The notes under the pieces were generated by a model. That model was not told the DNA's origin. It worked only from the letters and a program-made list of their open reading frames with translations, and searched no databases. The translations under genes were made by a program, and so were the position numbers. From assembly GCA_937951615.1 (NCBI GenBank), contig CALFBH010000058.1:27900-91899 (forward strand): DNA of 64,000 nt. Direction: 5' to 3'. Below are positions 8,240 through 17,633 of the stretch, in pieces. This stretch comes from an uncultured Saprospiraceae bacterium (GTDB lineage Bacteria; Bacteroidota; Bacteroidia; Chitinophagales; Saprospiraceae). Numbering within the stretch: the first letter of the stretch is position 1; every line of letters starts with the position of its first letter.

Positions 8240-8243
8240 AGTT

Positions 8244-11200
8244 TTACCGCTCCACCAAAATCCCAACGACTAGACCATCCACCAAGTCCACTTCCTCAGC
8301 TCCCTGCACACCAGCCTTCAAATCCAACGAAACGGCTAACACTTCATCCTTAATATACTCGCCAAACTGCTCAATCGCAGGCTTCAGCGCATCATGCGAT
8401 TCGATGCTTACTTTGATACGATCCGTTACATTAAAATCCTTGTTTTTGCGGATATTCTGAATACGATTCACCAACTCACGGGCAATGCCTTCTGCTTTTA
8501 AATCATCGGTCAGCGTTACGTCCAATGCAACGGTAAGTGGGCCGTCATTGGCGACCAGCCAGCCTTCTATATCGTCGGAAGTGATGATGAAATCTTCCAG
8601 CGTGAGCGGAATAGATTCGCCATCGACTTCAAAATTATAGCTGCCAGATTGTTCGATTTGAGCAATTATGTCCTGGTCGAAACCAGCGACCACTTGTGCG
8701 GCAGATTTCATGTGCTTGCCGAGTTTTCTACCCAGCGTTTTGAAATTCGGCTTAATTTTTTTCGTGATGATGCCTGCCGTATCTGTGATGTATTCGATAC
8801 TCTTCACATTCACTTCTGACAAAATTAAATCCTTGACACCTTCTACTTGTTCGCGGAAAGCCTTGTCTAAAACAGGTAACAAAATTTTCGTTAATGGCTG
8901 ACGAACACGGATTTTTTCCCGTTTCCGTAAGGATAAAACAAGCGAGGAAATGCGTTGTGCATAATTCATGCGTTGCTCCAGATCTTTGTCGATGACGGAC
9001 TCGTCTACAACTGGAAAATCTGCGAGATGTACCGAGTTGAAGGCTTCTTGTCCAGTCGCGTCATTTAAGTTTTTATACAAAAAGTCGGCAAAGAATGGCG
9101 CGACAGGCGACATCAGTTTGGCAACAGTCGTCAAACATTCATATAGGGTCTGATATGCGGCTATTTTGTCTTCGTTTTTCTCACCTTTCCAGAAACGACG
9201 GCGACACAAACGAACATACCAATTGCTCAAATGCTCATCCACAAAAGTCATGATTTTGCGAGTAGCGCGAGATGGCTCGTAGTTGGCATAATCTTCATCC
9301 ACTTCTTTTTTAAGGGTATTCAACAAAGAAATTACCCAGCGGTCAATTTCCTGTCTTTTGGCTAATGGAACACTAGTTTCTTTATTATAAAAAGCGTCTA
9401 CATTTGCGTAAAGCGCGTAAAAAGAATAGGTGTTATACAGGGTGCCAAAAAATTTCCGACGCACTTCTTCTACACCATCGAGGTCAAATTTCAAATTTTC
9501 CCAGGGCGCAGAATTGGACATCATGTACCAGCGGATGGCATCTGCACCATAATCATCTAATGCCTTGAAAGGCTCTACTGTATTGCCGAGTCGCTTGGAC
9601 ATTTTTCGACCATCCTTAGCCTGCAACAAGCCTGTAGAAACAACATTTTTATAAGCCACACTATCAAAACACATCACTGCAATGGCGTGCAAAGTAAAGA
9701 ACCAGCCCCGCGTCTGATCTACCCCTTCAGAGATAAAATCAGCCGGATAATTGGCTTTGAATTTTTCTTCATTTTCAAATGGGTAATGCCATTGAGCATA
9801 AGGCATGGAACCAGAATCAAACCAGACGTCGATCAAGTCCAACTCCCGTTTCATCGGTTCGCCTTTGGAGGAGGTCAGCACGATATTATCAATATAAGGA
9901 CGGTGCAAATCGAAATCATCAGCGATCTGTGCGTCCATGTGTCCAGCTTCTACTGACTTCGCGACTTCTGCCTGCAAATCAGCTACAGAACCGATGCATT
10001 TTTCTTCTGCGCCATCAGCAGTTCGCCAGATAGGAAGCGGAATACCCCAAAAACGAGAGCGCGATAAATTCCAGTCCTGCAAATTTTCCAGCCAGTTGCC
10101 AAAGCGTTTTTCGCCTGTCGCAGCCGGTTTCCAGTTGATGGTTTTGTTCAGCTCCACCATGCGGTCTTTTGCCTTGGTCGTCTTGACAAACCAGCTATCC
10201 AAAGGATAGTACAAAATCGGCTTATCTGTCCGCCAGCAATGAGGATAGTTGTGTGCGTATTTCTGAACGTTGAACGCTTTGTTTTCTGTTTTTAATTTGA
10301 TGGAAATATCAATGTCCACATTTTTATAGTCAGGATTGTCTTTATAGTTTTTGACATAACGCCCTGAAAATTCGCCTACATTATCGGTGAATTTACCTTG
10401 CTTATCCACCAGGGTCAATGCGCCCATACCGTTTTGCTTGCCGACCATCATATCATCTGCACCAAATGAAGGCGCGATGTGTACAATGCCTGTTCCGTCT
10501 GATGTCGAGACAAAGTTGCCATGCAATACTTTAAAAGCATCGCCCTCTTCAGGTTGCTGATATGGAAGCAATTGCTCATAGCGCAAACCCACGAGCTGCT
10601 CACCTTTATATTCAGCAGCGATGCGATAAGGGATTTTTTTATCGCCTTGTTGGTAAGCATCAAAATCCAGTTCATCTGCGCCTTCTTTGAACCATTTTTT
10701 TATTAAGGCTTTCGCCAGAATGACGCTGACCGGTTTGCCAGTGTAGGCATTATAAGTACTGACTTTTACGTAATCAATTTTTTTGCCCAATGCCAAAGCG
10801 GTATTGGAGGGCAAAGTCCAGGGCGTGGTTGTCCAGGCAATAAAACAGACATCTTCGTCTGCATGATCGAATAGAAATTTAGCGTCCTCATTCTTTATTA
10901 CTCGAAATTGTGCCACAGCACTTGTGTCCTTCACATCTCGATAGCAGCCCGGCTGATTCAGTTCGTGCGAACTCAGTCCCGTTCCGGCAGCCGGCGAGTA
11001 AGGTTGAATGGTATATCCTTTATACAAATAGCCATTATCGTACAATCTTTTCAGCAAATTCCAGACAGACTCGATGTAGTCATTTTTGAAAGTGATGTAA
11101 GGATCGTCCAAGTCCACCCAGTAGCCCATTTTGACCGTGATGTCATCCCACATATCTTTGTAGCGCATGACGGTTTCGCGGCATTTGGTGTTGTATTCTT

Positions 11201-11543
11201 CTACGGTGATTTTAGTTCCGATGTCTTCCTTGGTGATGCCCAATTCTTTTTCTACACTCAACTCAATCGGTAATCCATGCGTATCCCAACCGCCCTTGCG
11301 CTCGACAAGTTTGCCCTTCATGGTCTGGTAGCGGCAAAATAGATCTTTCACCGTCCGTGCCATGACGTGGTGGATGCCGGGTTTGCCATTTGCAGATGGT
11401 GGTCCTTCGTAGAAGACGTAGGTGGGGGCATCTTTACGATTATTCATACTCTGGTCGAAGACTTTATTTTCGTCCCAGAATTTGAGGATTTCTTTGTCAA
11501 CCTCTGGAAGGTTTAAGCCTTTGTATTCGGTATATTTTTTCAT
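8244..11543 (-). CDS. ileS: Isoleucyl-tRNA synthetase, type 2, with GIHH signature
   Basis: A class I synthetase of 1,099 residues that charges tRNA-Ile in the cytoplasm. After YEGPPSANGKP, where most IleRS have HIGH, this protein reads GIHH (residues 56-59), the GXHH swap of the signature. The second signature is DGRKMSKRLGN. GGWDTHGLPIEL, the editing-domain region, DVWFDSGSMP and the tRNA-binding C-terminal region are all present and the length matches the eukaryote-like type 2 enzymes, which are known for low mupirocin sensitivity. Family work reports that GXHH type 2 enzymes are hyper-resistant. It is a stand-alone minus-strand gene with a hairpin terminator at its 3' end. No other ileS is in the window. 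Confidence 0.97.
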   Translation of the reverse strand: MKKYTEYKGLNLPEVDKEILKFWDENKVFDQSMNNRKDAPTYVFYEGPPSANGKPGIHHVMARTVKDLFCRYQTMKGKLVERKGGWDTHGLPIELSVEKELGITKEDIGTKITVEEYNTKCRETVMRYKDMWDDITVKMGYWVDLDDPYITFKNDYIESVWNLLKRLYDNGYLYKGYTIQPYSPAAGTGLSSHELNQPGCYRDVKDTSAVAQFRVIKNEDAKFLFDHADEDVCFIAWTTTPWTLPSNTALALGKKIDYVKVSTYNAYTGKPVSVILAKALIKKWFKEGADELDFDAYQQGDKKIPYRIAAEYKGEQLVGLRYEQLLPYQQPEEGDAFKVLHGNFVSTSDGTGIVHIAPSFGADDMMVGKQNGMGALTLVDKQGKFTDNVGEFSGRYVKNYKDNPDYKNVDIDISIKLKTENKAFNVQKYAHNYPHCWRTDKPILYYPLDSWFVKTTKAKDRMVELNKTINWKPAATGEKRFGNWLENLQDWNLSRSRFWGIPLPIWRTADGAEEKCIGSVADLQAEVAKSVEAGHMDAQIADDFDLHRPYIDNIVLTSSKGEPMKRELDLIDVWFDSGSMPYAQWHYPFENEEKFKANYPADFISEGVDQTRGWFFTLHAIAVMCFDSVAYKNVVSTGLLQAKDGRKMSKRLGNTVEPFKALDDYGADAIRWYMMSNSAPWENLKFDLDGVEEVRRKFFGTLYNTYSFYALYANVDAFYNKETSVPLAKRQEIDRWVISLLNTLKKEVDEDYANYEPSRATRKIMTFVDEHLSNWYVRLCRRRFWKGEKNEDKIAAYQTLYECLTTVAKLMSPVAPFFADFLYKNLNDATGQEAFNSVHLADFPVVDESVIDKDLEQRMNYAQRISSLVLSLRKREKIRVRQPLTKILLPVLDKAFREQVEGVKDLILSEVNVKSIEYITDTAGIITKKIKPNFKTLGRKLGKHMKSAAQVVAGFDQDIIAQIEQSGSYNFEVDGESIPLTLEDFIITSDDIEGWLVANDGPLTVALDVTLTDDLKAEGIARELVNRIQNIRKNKDFNVTDRIKVSIESHDALKPAIEQFGEYIKDEVLAVSLDLKAGVQGAEEVDLVDGLVVGILVER

Positions 11544-11599
11544 TTTTGTAAATGTATTTATCTATATCTTTTTGTAGAGCTAAAGAAAGTGACTTTGCC

Positions 11600-12361
11600 T
11601 CAAAAAGGAAGGTCATCCAAATCAGGAGTTGACTCGGGTTCTGGTGCTGGATATTTTTTTTTATAAAATGCGTTTAAGAATAGTCCAACTGTAGTAACCG
11701 AATTAATAACAAAGTGAGCATATATTTTATCTTCAATTAAATAGTCTTCATCAGTTTTTCCATGAAAGTATGTTTTACTACTTCTCAATTTTTCGATGGC
11801 TTCATTAATATTTAATAATGAATTACCGATTTTTTTTATCTCTTTAGGACATTCAGTAGTCGATAAGTTAAACTCTTTTAGTATAATAGTAGAAAGTCTA
11901 TATAATGTTTCCTTTCCGCTTATTTGGCTATTTATTCTATCGTCCTTTAAAATTTCTTTTATTATACTTTCAAGTGCTGAATTTGCAAGCCCAACTGCTA
12001 TACTTGGGTCTACCTCAATTTGCTTATAAGCTTTATTGAATGTATCATAAGCTGTTTTATAGTTAGATTTAAGTTCATTCTTAAACGTAGGAATTGAAGG
12101 AATAAAGTCAGGAGTATTAACACCTAAATCTATTGCTATTTTCAAAACAGTCTCCCCATCCATTGAATGGAGTGTTTTATTCAAATCAATGGATCCATTG
12201 TCCTTTTTCTCGACACTAAAATTTTCCCAATAATCCTCTCTTTCATGCCACTTTTCTATATAATTGGCGACATTTCTATAAGAATCGTATTCTCTCCAAA
12301 TAGCTTTGTCAACCTCTTCAATTAGTTTCATTTGGTACTTAGGAGAAATCAAATCATTCAC
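11600..12361 (-). CDS. Abi_C-domain protein (abortive-infection C-terminal type)
   Basis: Residues about 100-235 resemble the Abi_C family: DPSIAVGLANSALESIIKEI, a middle LYRLSTIILKEFNLS, then IKKIGNSLLNINEAIEKLR followed by SSKTYFHGK, matching the family's closing R-x-xHG pattern. The N-terminal third (FSVEKKDNGSIDLNKTLHSM) has no clear match. Proteins with this domain occur in phage-defence islands and the HG motif places them near HEPN-like folds. The gene is AT-rich against its ileS neighbour, and carries its own upstream sequence with CAAAGATA (12434-12441), which on the minus strand reads TATCTTTG, a Bacteroidota -7 element. C-terminal Pro/Glu/Asp tail. Biological target unknown. Confidence 0.65.
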   Translation of the reverse strand: MNDLISPKYQMKLIEEVDKAIWREYDSYRNVANYIEKWHEREDYWENFSVEKKDNGSIDLNKTLHSMDGETVLKIAIDLGVNTPDFIPSIPTFKNELKSNYKTAYDTFNKAYKQIEVDPSIAVGLANSALESIIKEILKDDRINSQISGKETLYRLSTIILKEFNLSTTECPKEIKKIGNSLLNINEAIEKLRSSKTYFHGKTDEDYLIEDKIYAHFVINSVTTVGLFLNAFYKKKYPAPEPESTPDLDDLPF

Positions 12362-12441
12362 ATTAATTATTTTTAAGTTGTTAGCAAGTCATTTACATAA
12401 AATGAACGTATTAGCATACACGTAAGTTCGTTTTGCAAAGA

Positions 12442-12480
12442 TACAACATCAACACTTCAACACACCAACACTTCAACACA
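12442..12480 (+). repeat. CAACACTTCAACAC word repeat
   Basis: Degenerate tandem words (CATCAACACTTCAACAC, ACCAACACTTCAACAC) fill the start of this spacer. The same word family appears at 47652-47714 before the acylase gene. Confidence 0.6.
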
Positions 12481-12489
12481 AAAAAGAAA

Positions 12490-12519
12490 GCGCCGACAAA
12501 TTTTGCAATCTGTCGGCGC
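12490..12519 (-). terminator. Terminator of the antitoxin/HEPN operon
   Basis: A 9-bp GC-rich stem (GCGCCGACA / TGTCGGCGC). Read on the minus strand it is followed by CTTTCTTTTTTG, a good intrinsic terminator for the minus-strand genes at 12607-13708. Confidence 0.75.
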
Positions 12520-12606
12520 GTTTCGATATTTTCAATACATCAGCGGTTCACAGATTGCCAGAATCTTGAATAATTATAATGCTGATGATGTTTAGATTTT
12601 GCATAA

Positions 12607-13215
12607 TTACTTCTTGGTTACTATTTCTTCTACTTCTTCGATAACCTTAGTTGCTACTGCAAATGCCTCATTAATATCATTTTTGCTATAGTAGTTTTCA
12701 ACTTTAGTTAATCCCGCTAAGTGAATCTTATTACGCTTGTTTCGTAATTCGTTAATACCTTTTATCAAATCACTATCAATAAGTCTTCCCTTTTTATAAG
12801 CGTCACAAACCGTTTTAAATTGTGTGTTTTTCTTGAATTTTTCATGTTTTTTAACAGATTTTACACCTTCAATTTTTGTTGCTTTATCAATTTGATGAAG
12901 CAGTTTTCGTTCAGAAAAAGACTCTGCTTTTGGCATGATTTTATGCTCTTCCACCAAACCTTTGTCAAGTGCAATTTCTAATCCGTAATGAAGAACTCCC
13001 TCAATAACCGAAGCTGTGTATTGTATAATGTTCTTGAAAATGGAGTATTCTACAGCTCCTATAATTTCAAGTTCAGCTTCAGCTTTAATGAGAAAAACAA
13101 TGTATTGTAATGATATAGCAAGGTTACTTTTTAGCGTTTCGTTTTGAATGAAGTCAAATCTTTCCTCGAAAAAATCTACGTCAGGTATCTCAATTTGGGG
13201 CTTACTATTTTCCAT
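12607..13215 (-). CDS. HEPN-like protein of a small defence-type operon
   Basis: A 202-residue all-helical protein. Near residues 160-170 it carries INELRNKRNKIHLAG, an R-N-x-R-N-x-I-H arrangement of the Rx4-6H type used by HEPN ribonucleases. The rest is amphipathic helix (IQYTASVIEGVLHYGLEIAL) with a Lys-rich middle and an acidic tail. It overlaps the preceding small gene by 11 bases and is third in an operon that begins with an antitoxin-like gene, so a toxin role is plausible. I cannot assign it to a named HEPN family. A nearly identical motif (RNLRNSIHNGG) occurs in the protein at 44360-45046. Confidence 0.6.
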   Translation of the reverse strand: MENSKPQIEIPDVDFFEERFDFIQNETLKSNLAISLQYIVFLIKAEAELEIIGAVEYSIFKNIIQYTASVIEGVLHYGLEIALDKGLVEEHKIMPKAESFSERKLLHQIDKATKIEGVKSVKKHEKFKKNTQFKTVCDAYKKGRLIDSDLIKGINELRNKRNKIHLAGLTKVENYYSKNDINEAFAVATKVIEEVEEIVTKK

Positions 13216-13432
13216 TTCCTAAGAATTGTGCAACAGCAGGATAGCCATTTTTTTTGAGAAAAGCCTCTACTTCAACACCTTTTTTGCCATAATCACCCCC
13301 ATATTTTTTCATAACCATAGACATGTGAGAGTTCGATTGAGCTTTCATTTGTTTATGAGAGGTGGCTTTACCTTGCAAAAATTTACCGGATGAAGATTTA
13401 GTATTTTTGTTATTTAATTTAATTTTTCCCAT
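13205..13432 (-). CDS. Small basic protein between antitoxin and HEPN genes
   Basis: A 75-residue Lys/Ser/Asn-rich protein starting MGKIKLNNKNTKSSSG; a frame starting 12 codons earlier (13468) exists but adds a hydrophobic leader and is less likely. The second half (MVMKKYGGDYGKKG, then VEVEAFLKKNGYPAVAQFL) may form a compact helical unit. I do not recognise it. The 11-base overlap with the HEPN-like gene and the 45-base gap to the antitoxin-like gene say it is part of the same transcript. It could be a nucleic-acid-binding partner or a toxin in its own right. Confidence 0.5.
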   Translation of the reverse strand: MGKIKLNNKNTKSSSGKFLQGKATSHKQMKAQSNSHMSMVMKKYGGDYGKKGVEVEAFLKKNGYPAVAQFLGNGK

Positions 13433-13477
13433 TGCTATAAATATAAACAGTTTTTTATTAAAAGTCAACAGAATAAT

Positions 13478-13708
13478 TCAAACCTTCGTATTCCGTTTCC
13501 GCCATGTCAAATTTTCCTTTTTCAAATTTTCATGTGAAATCACCCGTCCATTTTCAATATCTTCTTCGCTTTCAAGGATAGAACTGACATAAGCTTTTTC
13601 CTCTTCTTCGGTGTAAAAATCATCTACTTGAACAAAAGATAGTTCCTTGACTAAAGCCATGAAAAAGTCTTTTTTGTCTGAAGGTATTTTAAGCATTAAT
13701 GTATCCAT
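13478..13708 (-). CDS. Antitoxin-like small protein
   Basis: A 76-residue acidic protein. It starts MDTLMLKIPSDKKDFFMALV, like Bacteroidota antitoxins that open with a strand and a helix 'LKIP..K..FF..L.K.L', and ends SEEDIENGRVISHENLKKE, close to the GKVISHEE segment that many type II antitoxins use to hold their toxin. A RelE/ParE toxin would be expected next, but the following genes are a small basic protein and a HEPN-like protein. Either the usual toxin is lost or the antitoxin acts on one of these. Promoter not obvious. First gene of the minus operon ended by the hairpin at 12490-12519. Confidence 0.6.
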   Translation of the reverse strand: MDTLMLKIPSDKKDFFMALVKELSFVQVDDFYTEEEEKAYVSSILESEEDIENGRVISHENLKKENLTWRKRNTKV

Positions 13709-13768
13709 ATTGTTCTATTTGTATCAAAAATACAAATTCCTATCCACTTTGTCAAAAACAAAAGATCC

Positions 13769-13800
13769 ACCATTCATCATTATGCGTTCATCATTCATCG
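13769..13800 (+). repeat. TTCATCA word repeat at the 3' end of serS
   Basis: Imperfect tandem copies of ATTCATC directly follow the serS stop (minus strand reading GATGAATGATGAA). The same words follow the stop of the LRR gene at 56693-56727. Confidence 0.6.
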
Positions 13801-15102
13801 TTAATTAATCAACTCAAATCGAGTATAAGCCTGCAAAGCAGCCGGAATACGAATGCCGTCCGCCGTCTGATGATTTTCCAGTAGGCAGGCTACGATGCGG
13901 GCAAGCGCCAAAGCACTGCCATTCAGCGTATGGGCTAGTTGCGTTTTTTTATCCGCATTGCGGAAACGCAGTTTGAGGCGATTTGCCTGAAAGGTTTCAA
14001 AATTAGACACAGAGCTGACTTCCAGCCATTTTTGTTGGGCAGCAGAATAGACTTCAAAATCATACGTAAGGGCAGAAGTGAAGCCGAGGTCGCCACCACA
14101 AAGACGGAGAATGCGGTAAGGCAATTCCAGTTTTTGTAATAAGCCTTCTACATGATTCATCATTTCATTCAGCGTATCGTAAGACTTATCAGGATGAGCA
14201 ATTTGTACAATTTCTACTTTGTCAAATTGGTGTACCCGATTGAGTCCGCGCACATCTTTTCCATAAGAACCCACTTCACGGCGGAAGCAGGGCGTGTGTC
14301 CACACATTTTGATTGGAAAATCACTTTCCTTTATAATGACGTCACGATAAATATTCGTGATGGGCACTTCGGCAGTTGGGATAAGATAAAAATCGTCCAC
14401 TATTTTGCCTGCTTCTCCTTTGGGTTGGGCGGTGTGGTACATTTGGCCTTCTTTATCGGGAAGTTGGCCTGTCCCGAAAGCAGAAGCTTCGTTCACCAGG
14501 TGGGGCGGCATGACTTCCATATAACCAGCCTCGCTGGCTTCGTATAGAAAGAAATTGATTAAAGCCCGCTTGAGCTGTGCGCCTTTGCCTTTGAATAGTG
14601 GAAATCCAGCTCCTGTGATCTTCACCCCTGTTTCAAAATCAATGATGTCGTATTCTTTCGCCAATTCCCAGTGTGGTTTCGCATTTGCGTCCAGTTCGGG
14701 CAGTGTTTGATAGCCTTTTTTGAACACCTCATTATCTTCCTCACTTTGTCCGGCAGGAACACTTTCGTGCGGCACATTCGGGATGGTATAAAGAATTTGA
14801 TTGATGGCATCAATGGTGCTGTTTTGCTCGGCTTTGAAGGCTTCTATCTGCGTTTTATTGGTAGCGACTTGATTTTTCATCGCCTCAGCTTCTTCTTTTT
14901 TTCCTTGTCCGAATAATGCACCAATAGCTTTTGAGGCTTGTTTATTTTGAGACAATAAGTCGTCTTGTTCCTGTTGAATTGTTTTTCTCCGGTCATCCAA
15001 CTTGATGACTTCGTCCAGCTTATCCATGTCGCGAAACCCCCGTTTCCCTAGCCTTTCCTGAATAAGTGCTTTGTTTGCTCTGATGTAATTTATAGTTAGC
15101 AT
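13801..15102 (-). CDS. serS: Seryl-tRNA synthetase
   Basis: A class II synthetase of 433 residues that charges tRNA-Ser and tRNA-Sec in the cytoplasm. It has the N-terminal coiled-coil arm that grips the long variable arm of tRNA-Ser (about residues 25-105), then the catalytic core: YLIPTAEVPITNIYRD, motif 2 in CFRREVGSYGKDVRGLNRVH, and motif 3 GSALALARIVACLLEN close to the C-terminus. MLTINYIRANK at 15102 is taken as the start because it aligns with the normal N-terminus; a longer frame from 15147 adds 15 residues of leader. CAAAGATA at 15212-15219 (TATCTTTG on the minus strand) is a possible -7 element. Divergent from rho. Confidence 0.97.
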   Translation of the reverse strand: MLTINYIRANKALIQERLGKRGFRDMDKLDEVIKLDDRRKTIQQEQDDLLSQNKQASKAIGALFGQGKKEEAEAMKNQVATNKTQIEAFKAEQNSTIDAINQILYTIPNVPHESVPAGQSEEDNEVFKKGYQTLPELDANAKPHWELAKEYDIIDFETGVKITGAGFPLFKGKGAQLKRALINFFLYEASEAGYMEVMPPHLVNEASAFGTGQLPDKEGQMYHTAQPKGEAGKIVDDFYLIPTAEVPITNIYRDVIIKESDFPIKMCGHTPCFRREVGSYGKDVRGLNRVHQFDKVEIVQIAHPDKSYDTLNEMMNHVEGLLQKLELPYRILRLCGGDLGFTSALTYDFEVYSAAQQKWLEVSSVSNFETFQANRLKLRFRNADKKTQLAHTLNGSALALARIVACLLENHQTADGIRIPAALQAYTRFELIN

Positions 15103-15223
15103 AAAATTTACCAATTTATAGGTAGAATAATAATTGTATGATTTCAAACGTTACTTAAATACAAAAAATGTAAGGTTTTCGTTCATAAAACCTTGTTTTT
15201 TCAACTTTTTGCAAAGATAGTAT

Positions 15224-15252
15224 TTGAATTTTAAAATTTAAGTGTAACTTTG
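15224..15252 (+). promoter_or_regulatory. Bacteroidota-type promoter for rho
   Basis: TTG at 15224-15226 and TAACTTTG at 15245-15252 with an 18-base spacer match the -33/-7 pattern TTG-N19-TAnnTTTG. It lies 320 bases before the rho start. Confidence 0.65.
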
Positions 15253-15572
15253 CACCGAAAAGCGAGCTGTTTATGTATTAGCTTTAACTTACCCTGAAGT
15301 TCTACACAAACATTCAGAATAGATTTATCTGAATAAATATTCCTCTAACATTTCGAGGTATTCCATTAATTACAATTAAATTTAGATTATATAATATTTG
15401 GCGAACATTTGCCAGTGTAATCCGTATAACTTTCTATGTAACGTTCCTTACGAGACTTCCCTGACATCATCTGATTCAGTCGTTTCTACTACTTCTATTT
15501 TAATACAAACCTTATTATCTGATTTAATCTATTGAACGTTTCAAGATATTTTAAACAAAATTATAAAAATTC
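15253..15572 (+). promoter_or_regulatory. Long G-poor leader of rho, possible autoregulatory rut region
   Basis: The 320-base leader between the predicted promoter and the rho start has no gene. It is poor in G and rich in pyrimidines, most clearly at about 15445-15525 (CTTCCCTGACATCATCTGAT, then TTTCTACTACTTCTATTTT). Rho binds unstructured C-rich, G-poor RNA, and autogenous control of rho by its leader is known in other bacteria, so a rut-like role here is inferred. Confidence 0.4.
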
Positions 15573-17186
15573 ATGTACGACATTCTTCAGTTGAATGAGA
15601 TGCTAGTTCCTGAACTGCGCAACATTGCGGAGCAAATGGAGATTAAATCCTACAAAAAACTCACCAAGCAGGATCTCATTTACAAAATCTTAGAACAACA
15701 GGCCATCGTGGGTGGTACCACGAAAAGCAGCCCTGCGAAAAAAGCTGCAAAAGAAACAGCACAAGAAAAAGCAGATAGAACTGCTGCTCGTCGCAAACGT
15801 ACCCGCAAACGAGTAGAGAAAGAAGAATCAGTTGCCGCGAAAGCAGACAAACCAGTTGAGGTGTTTTCTGAATTAGCTGCCGAGCCAGAAGAAGTGGTAG
15901 AAATACCAGAGCCCAAAAAGCTTCCACCAACACAGGTTACAGAATCTGATTTGCGTAAAAAAGAAGATCGCAGACGCGACAAAAACTCTTCTTCAAAAGA
16001 TAAGGATAAGTCCAAGGACAAATCTAAGGACAAGGAAGGCAAGCCACATTTCAATATTGACTTTGATGGAATTATAGAAGGTGATGGTGTGTTGGAAATG
16101 ATGCCTGATGGCTACGGATTCCTGCGCTCTGCTGATTATAATTACCTAACTTCTCCGGATGATATTTATGTGTCTCCTTCTCAGATTAAATTATTTGGTC
16201 TGAAAACAGGTGATACTGTGCAAGGTGCTATTCGTCCTCCAAAAGAGGGAGAGAAATATTTCGCTTTGCTGAAAGTAGGGTATATTAATGGACGTGCGCC
16301 ACAAGAAGCCCGTGATCGTGTACCATTTGATTACTTGACACCGCTTTTTCCAAAGGATGCCTTCAACCTGGCTAAAAATTCCGATCTGTACTCAACCCGT
16401 ATGATTGATATTTTCGCGCCTATCGGTAAAGGTCAGCGTGGATTGATTGTAGCACAGCCTAAAACAGGTAAAACATTCCTTCTAAAAGATATTGCCAATT
16501 CGATTGCGCGGAATCACCCGGAGTGTTACCTAATTATTTTGCTGATTGATGAACGCCCGGAAGAGGTCACAGATATGCGCCGTAGTGTGCGGGCTGAAGT
16601 AGTGGCTTCTACTTTTGATGAGCCGGCTGATCGCCACGTTCGCGTTTCTAATATCGTATTGGAAAAATCAAAACGCCTAGTAGAATGTGGACACGATGTT
16701 GTCATTCTGCTGGATTCTATTACTCGTTTGGCGCGTGCGCATAATACGGTTGCACCAGCTAGTGGAAAAGTACTTTCCGGTGGTGTGGAAGCCAACGCAT
16801 TGCACAAACCTAAGCAGTTCTTCGGTGCTGCCCGTAATATCGAGAATGGTGGCTCACTGACGATTATGGCAACGGCCTTAATTGAAACAGGCTCTAAAAT
16901 GGACGGTGTAATCTTTGAGGAATTTAAGGGAACGGGTAATATGGAGTTGCAGCTCGACCGTAGCTTATCCAACAAACGGATTTATCCGGCTATCGACCTG
17001 ACGAAGTCCAGCACACGTCGTGAAGATTTATTATTGGACAAAGACACGCTTTCGCGCATGTGGATTATCCGCAACCAGTTGGCAGATATGAAAGCTGAAG
17101 AAGCGATGCGTTTTATGCTGACCAATATGAAAGGCACAAAGAATAATGACGAGTTCTTGCTGTCCATGAATAAAGGGCTGAAGTAA
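15573..17186 (+). CDS. rho: Transcription termination factor Rho
   Basis: A hexameric RNA-dependent ATPase that ends transcription. Residues 1-45 form the Rho_N SAP-like helix bundle. A long charged insertion (about 50-165) has Lys/Arg/Glu tracts and repeats of KDKSKDK, as is usual for Bacteroidota Rho, making it 537 residues against about 420 in E. coli. The cold-shock RNA-binding domain follows ([15 protein letters not shown]), then Walker [11 protein letters not shown] (near 296), Walker [17 protein letters not shown], and the C-terminal core ending [11 protein letters not shown]. All ATPase motifs are intact. It has its own promoter and long leader. Confidence 0.98.
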   Translation: MYDILQLNEMLVPELRNIAEQMEIKSYKKLTKQDLIYKILEQQAIVGGTTKSSPAKKAAKETAQEKADRTAARRKRTRKRVEKEESVAAKADKPVEVFSELAAEPEEVVEIPEPKKLPPTQVTESDLRKKEDRRRDKNSSSKDKDKSKDKSKDKEGKPHFNIDFDGIIEGDGVLEMMPDGYGFLRSADYNYLTSPDDIYVSPSQIKLFGLKTGDTVQGAIRPPKEGEKYFALLKVGYINGRAPQEARDRVPFDYLTPLFPKDAFNLAKNSDLYSTRMIDIFAPIGKGQRGLIVAQPKTGKTFLLKDIANSIARNHPECYLIILLIDERPEEVTDMRRSVRAEVVASTFDEPADRHVRVSNIVLEKSKRLVECGHDVVILLDSITRLARAHNTVAPASGKVLSGGVEANALHKPKQFFGAARNIENGGSLTIMATALIETGSKMDGVIFEEFKGTGNMELQLDRSLSNKRIYPAIDLTKSSTRREDLLLDKDTLSRMWIIRNQLADMKAEEAMRFMLTNMKGTKNNDEFLLSMNKGLK

Positions 17187-17280
17187 GGAAATACAAATAC
17201 AAACGTCAAATACAAATACAAAAGACTAACTAATAAATCAGTTGGACAAATTGTAAAGTGACGTTTATCAAACGGACACT

Positions 17281-17310
17281 TTGTTTTTTGAAATTTTAAT
17301 ATTACCTTTG
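17281..17310 (+). promoter_or_regulatory. Promoter of rpmH-rnpA
   Basis: TTG at 17281-17283, a 19-base spacer, and TACCTTTG at 17303-17310 give a near-ideal Bacteroidota promoter 43 bases before rpmH. Confidence 0.75.
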
Positions 17311-17353
17311 TCGTCCTTTTTAGAATAAGATATTAGTATAAAAATATAGAGCC

Positions 17354-17509
17354 ATGAAACGGACATTTCAACCATCAAGAAGAAAGCGAGCAAATAAGCA
17401 CGGCTTTCGTGAGCGTATGAGTAGCAAATCAGGACGTAAGGTTTTGGCGCGTCGCCGTTCAAAAGGACGCAAAAAGCTGACAACTTCAGACGAACGTCGT
17501 TTAAAGTAA
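17354..17509 (+). CDS. rpmH: Ribosomal protein bL34
   Basis: A 51-residue, extremely basic protein: [20 protein letters not shown] followed by [20 protein letters not shown]. This is the canonical L34 sequence pattern (KRTFQPS...HGFR.RM....GR.VL..RR.KGR..L). It is a component of the large ribosomal subunit. The C-terminal tail ([11 protein letters not shown]) is a few residues longer than in E. coli. It is followed 124 bases later by rnpA, the conserved order seen in most bacteria, and preceded by a strong promoter. Confidence 0.97.
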   Translation: MKRTFQPSRRKRANKHGFRERMSSKSGRKVLARRRSKGRKKLTTSDERRLK

Positions 17510-17633
17510 TACGAACAATCTTTTAGATGTATTCAACTGATTTGCATCAGTTGTTTAGGTTTATTTTTAAGATATTTTCGTTATAAATAATATTCAAACC
17601 GAAAGCTGGTAACGGCTTTCGGTTTTCTTTGTT

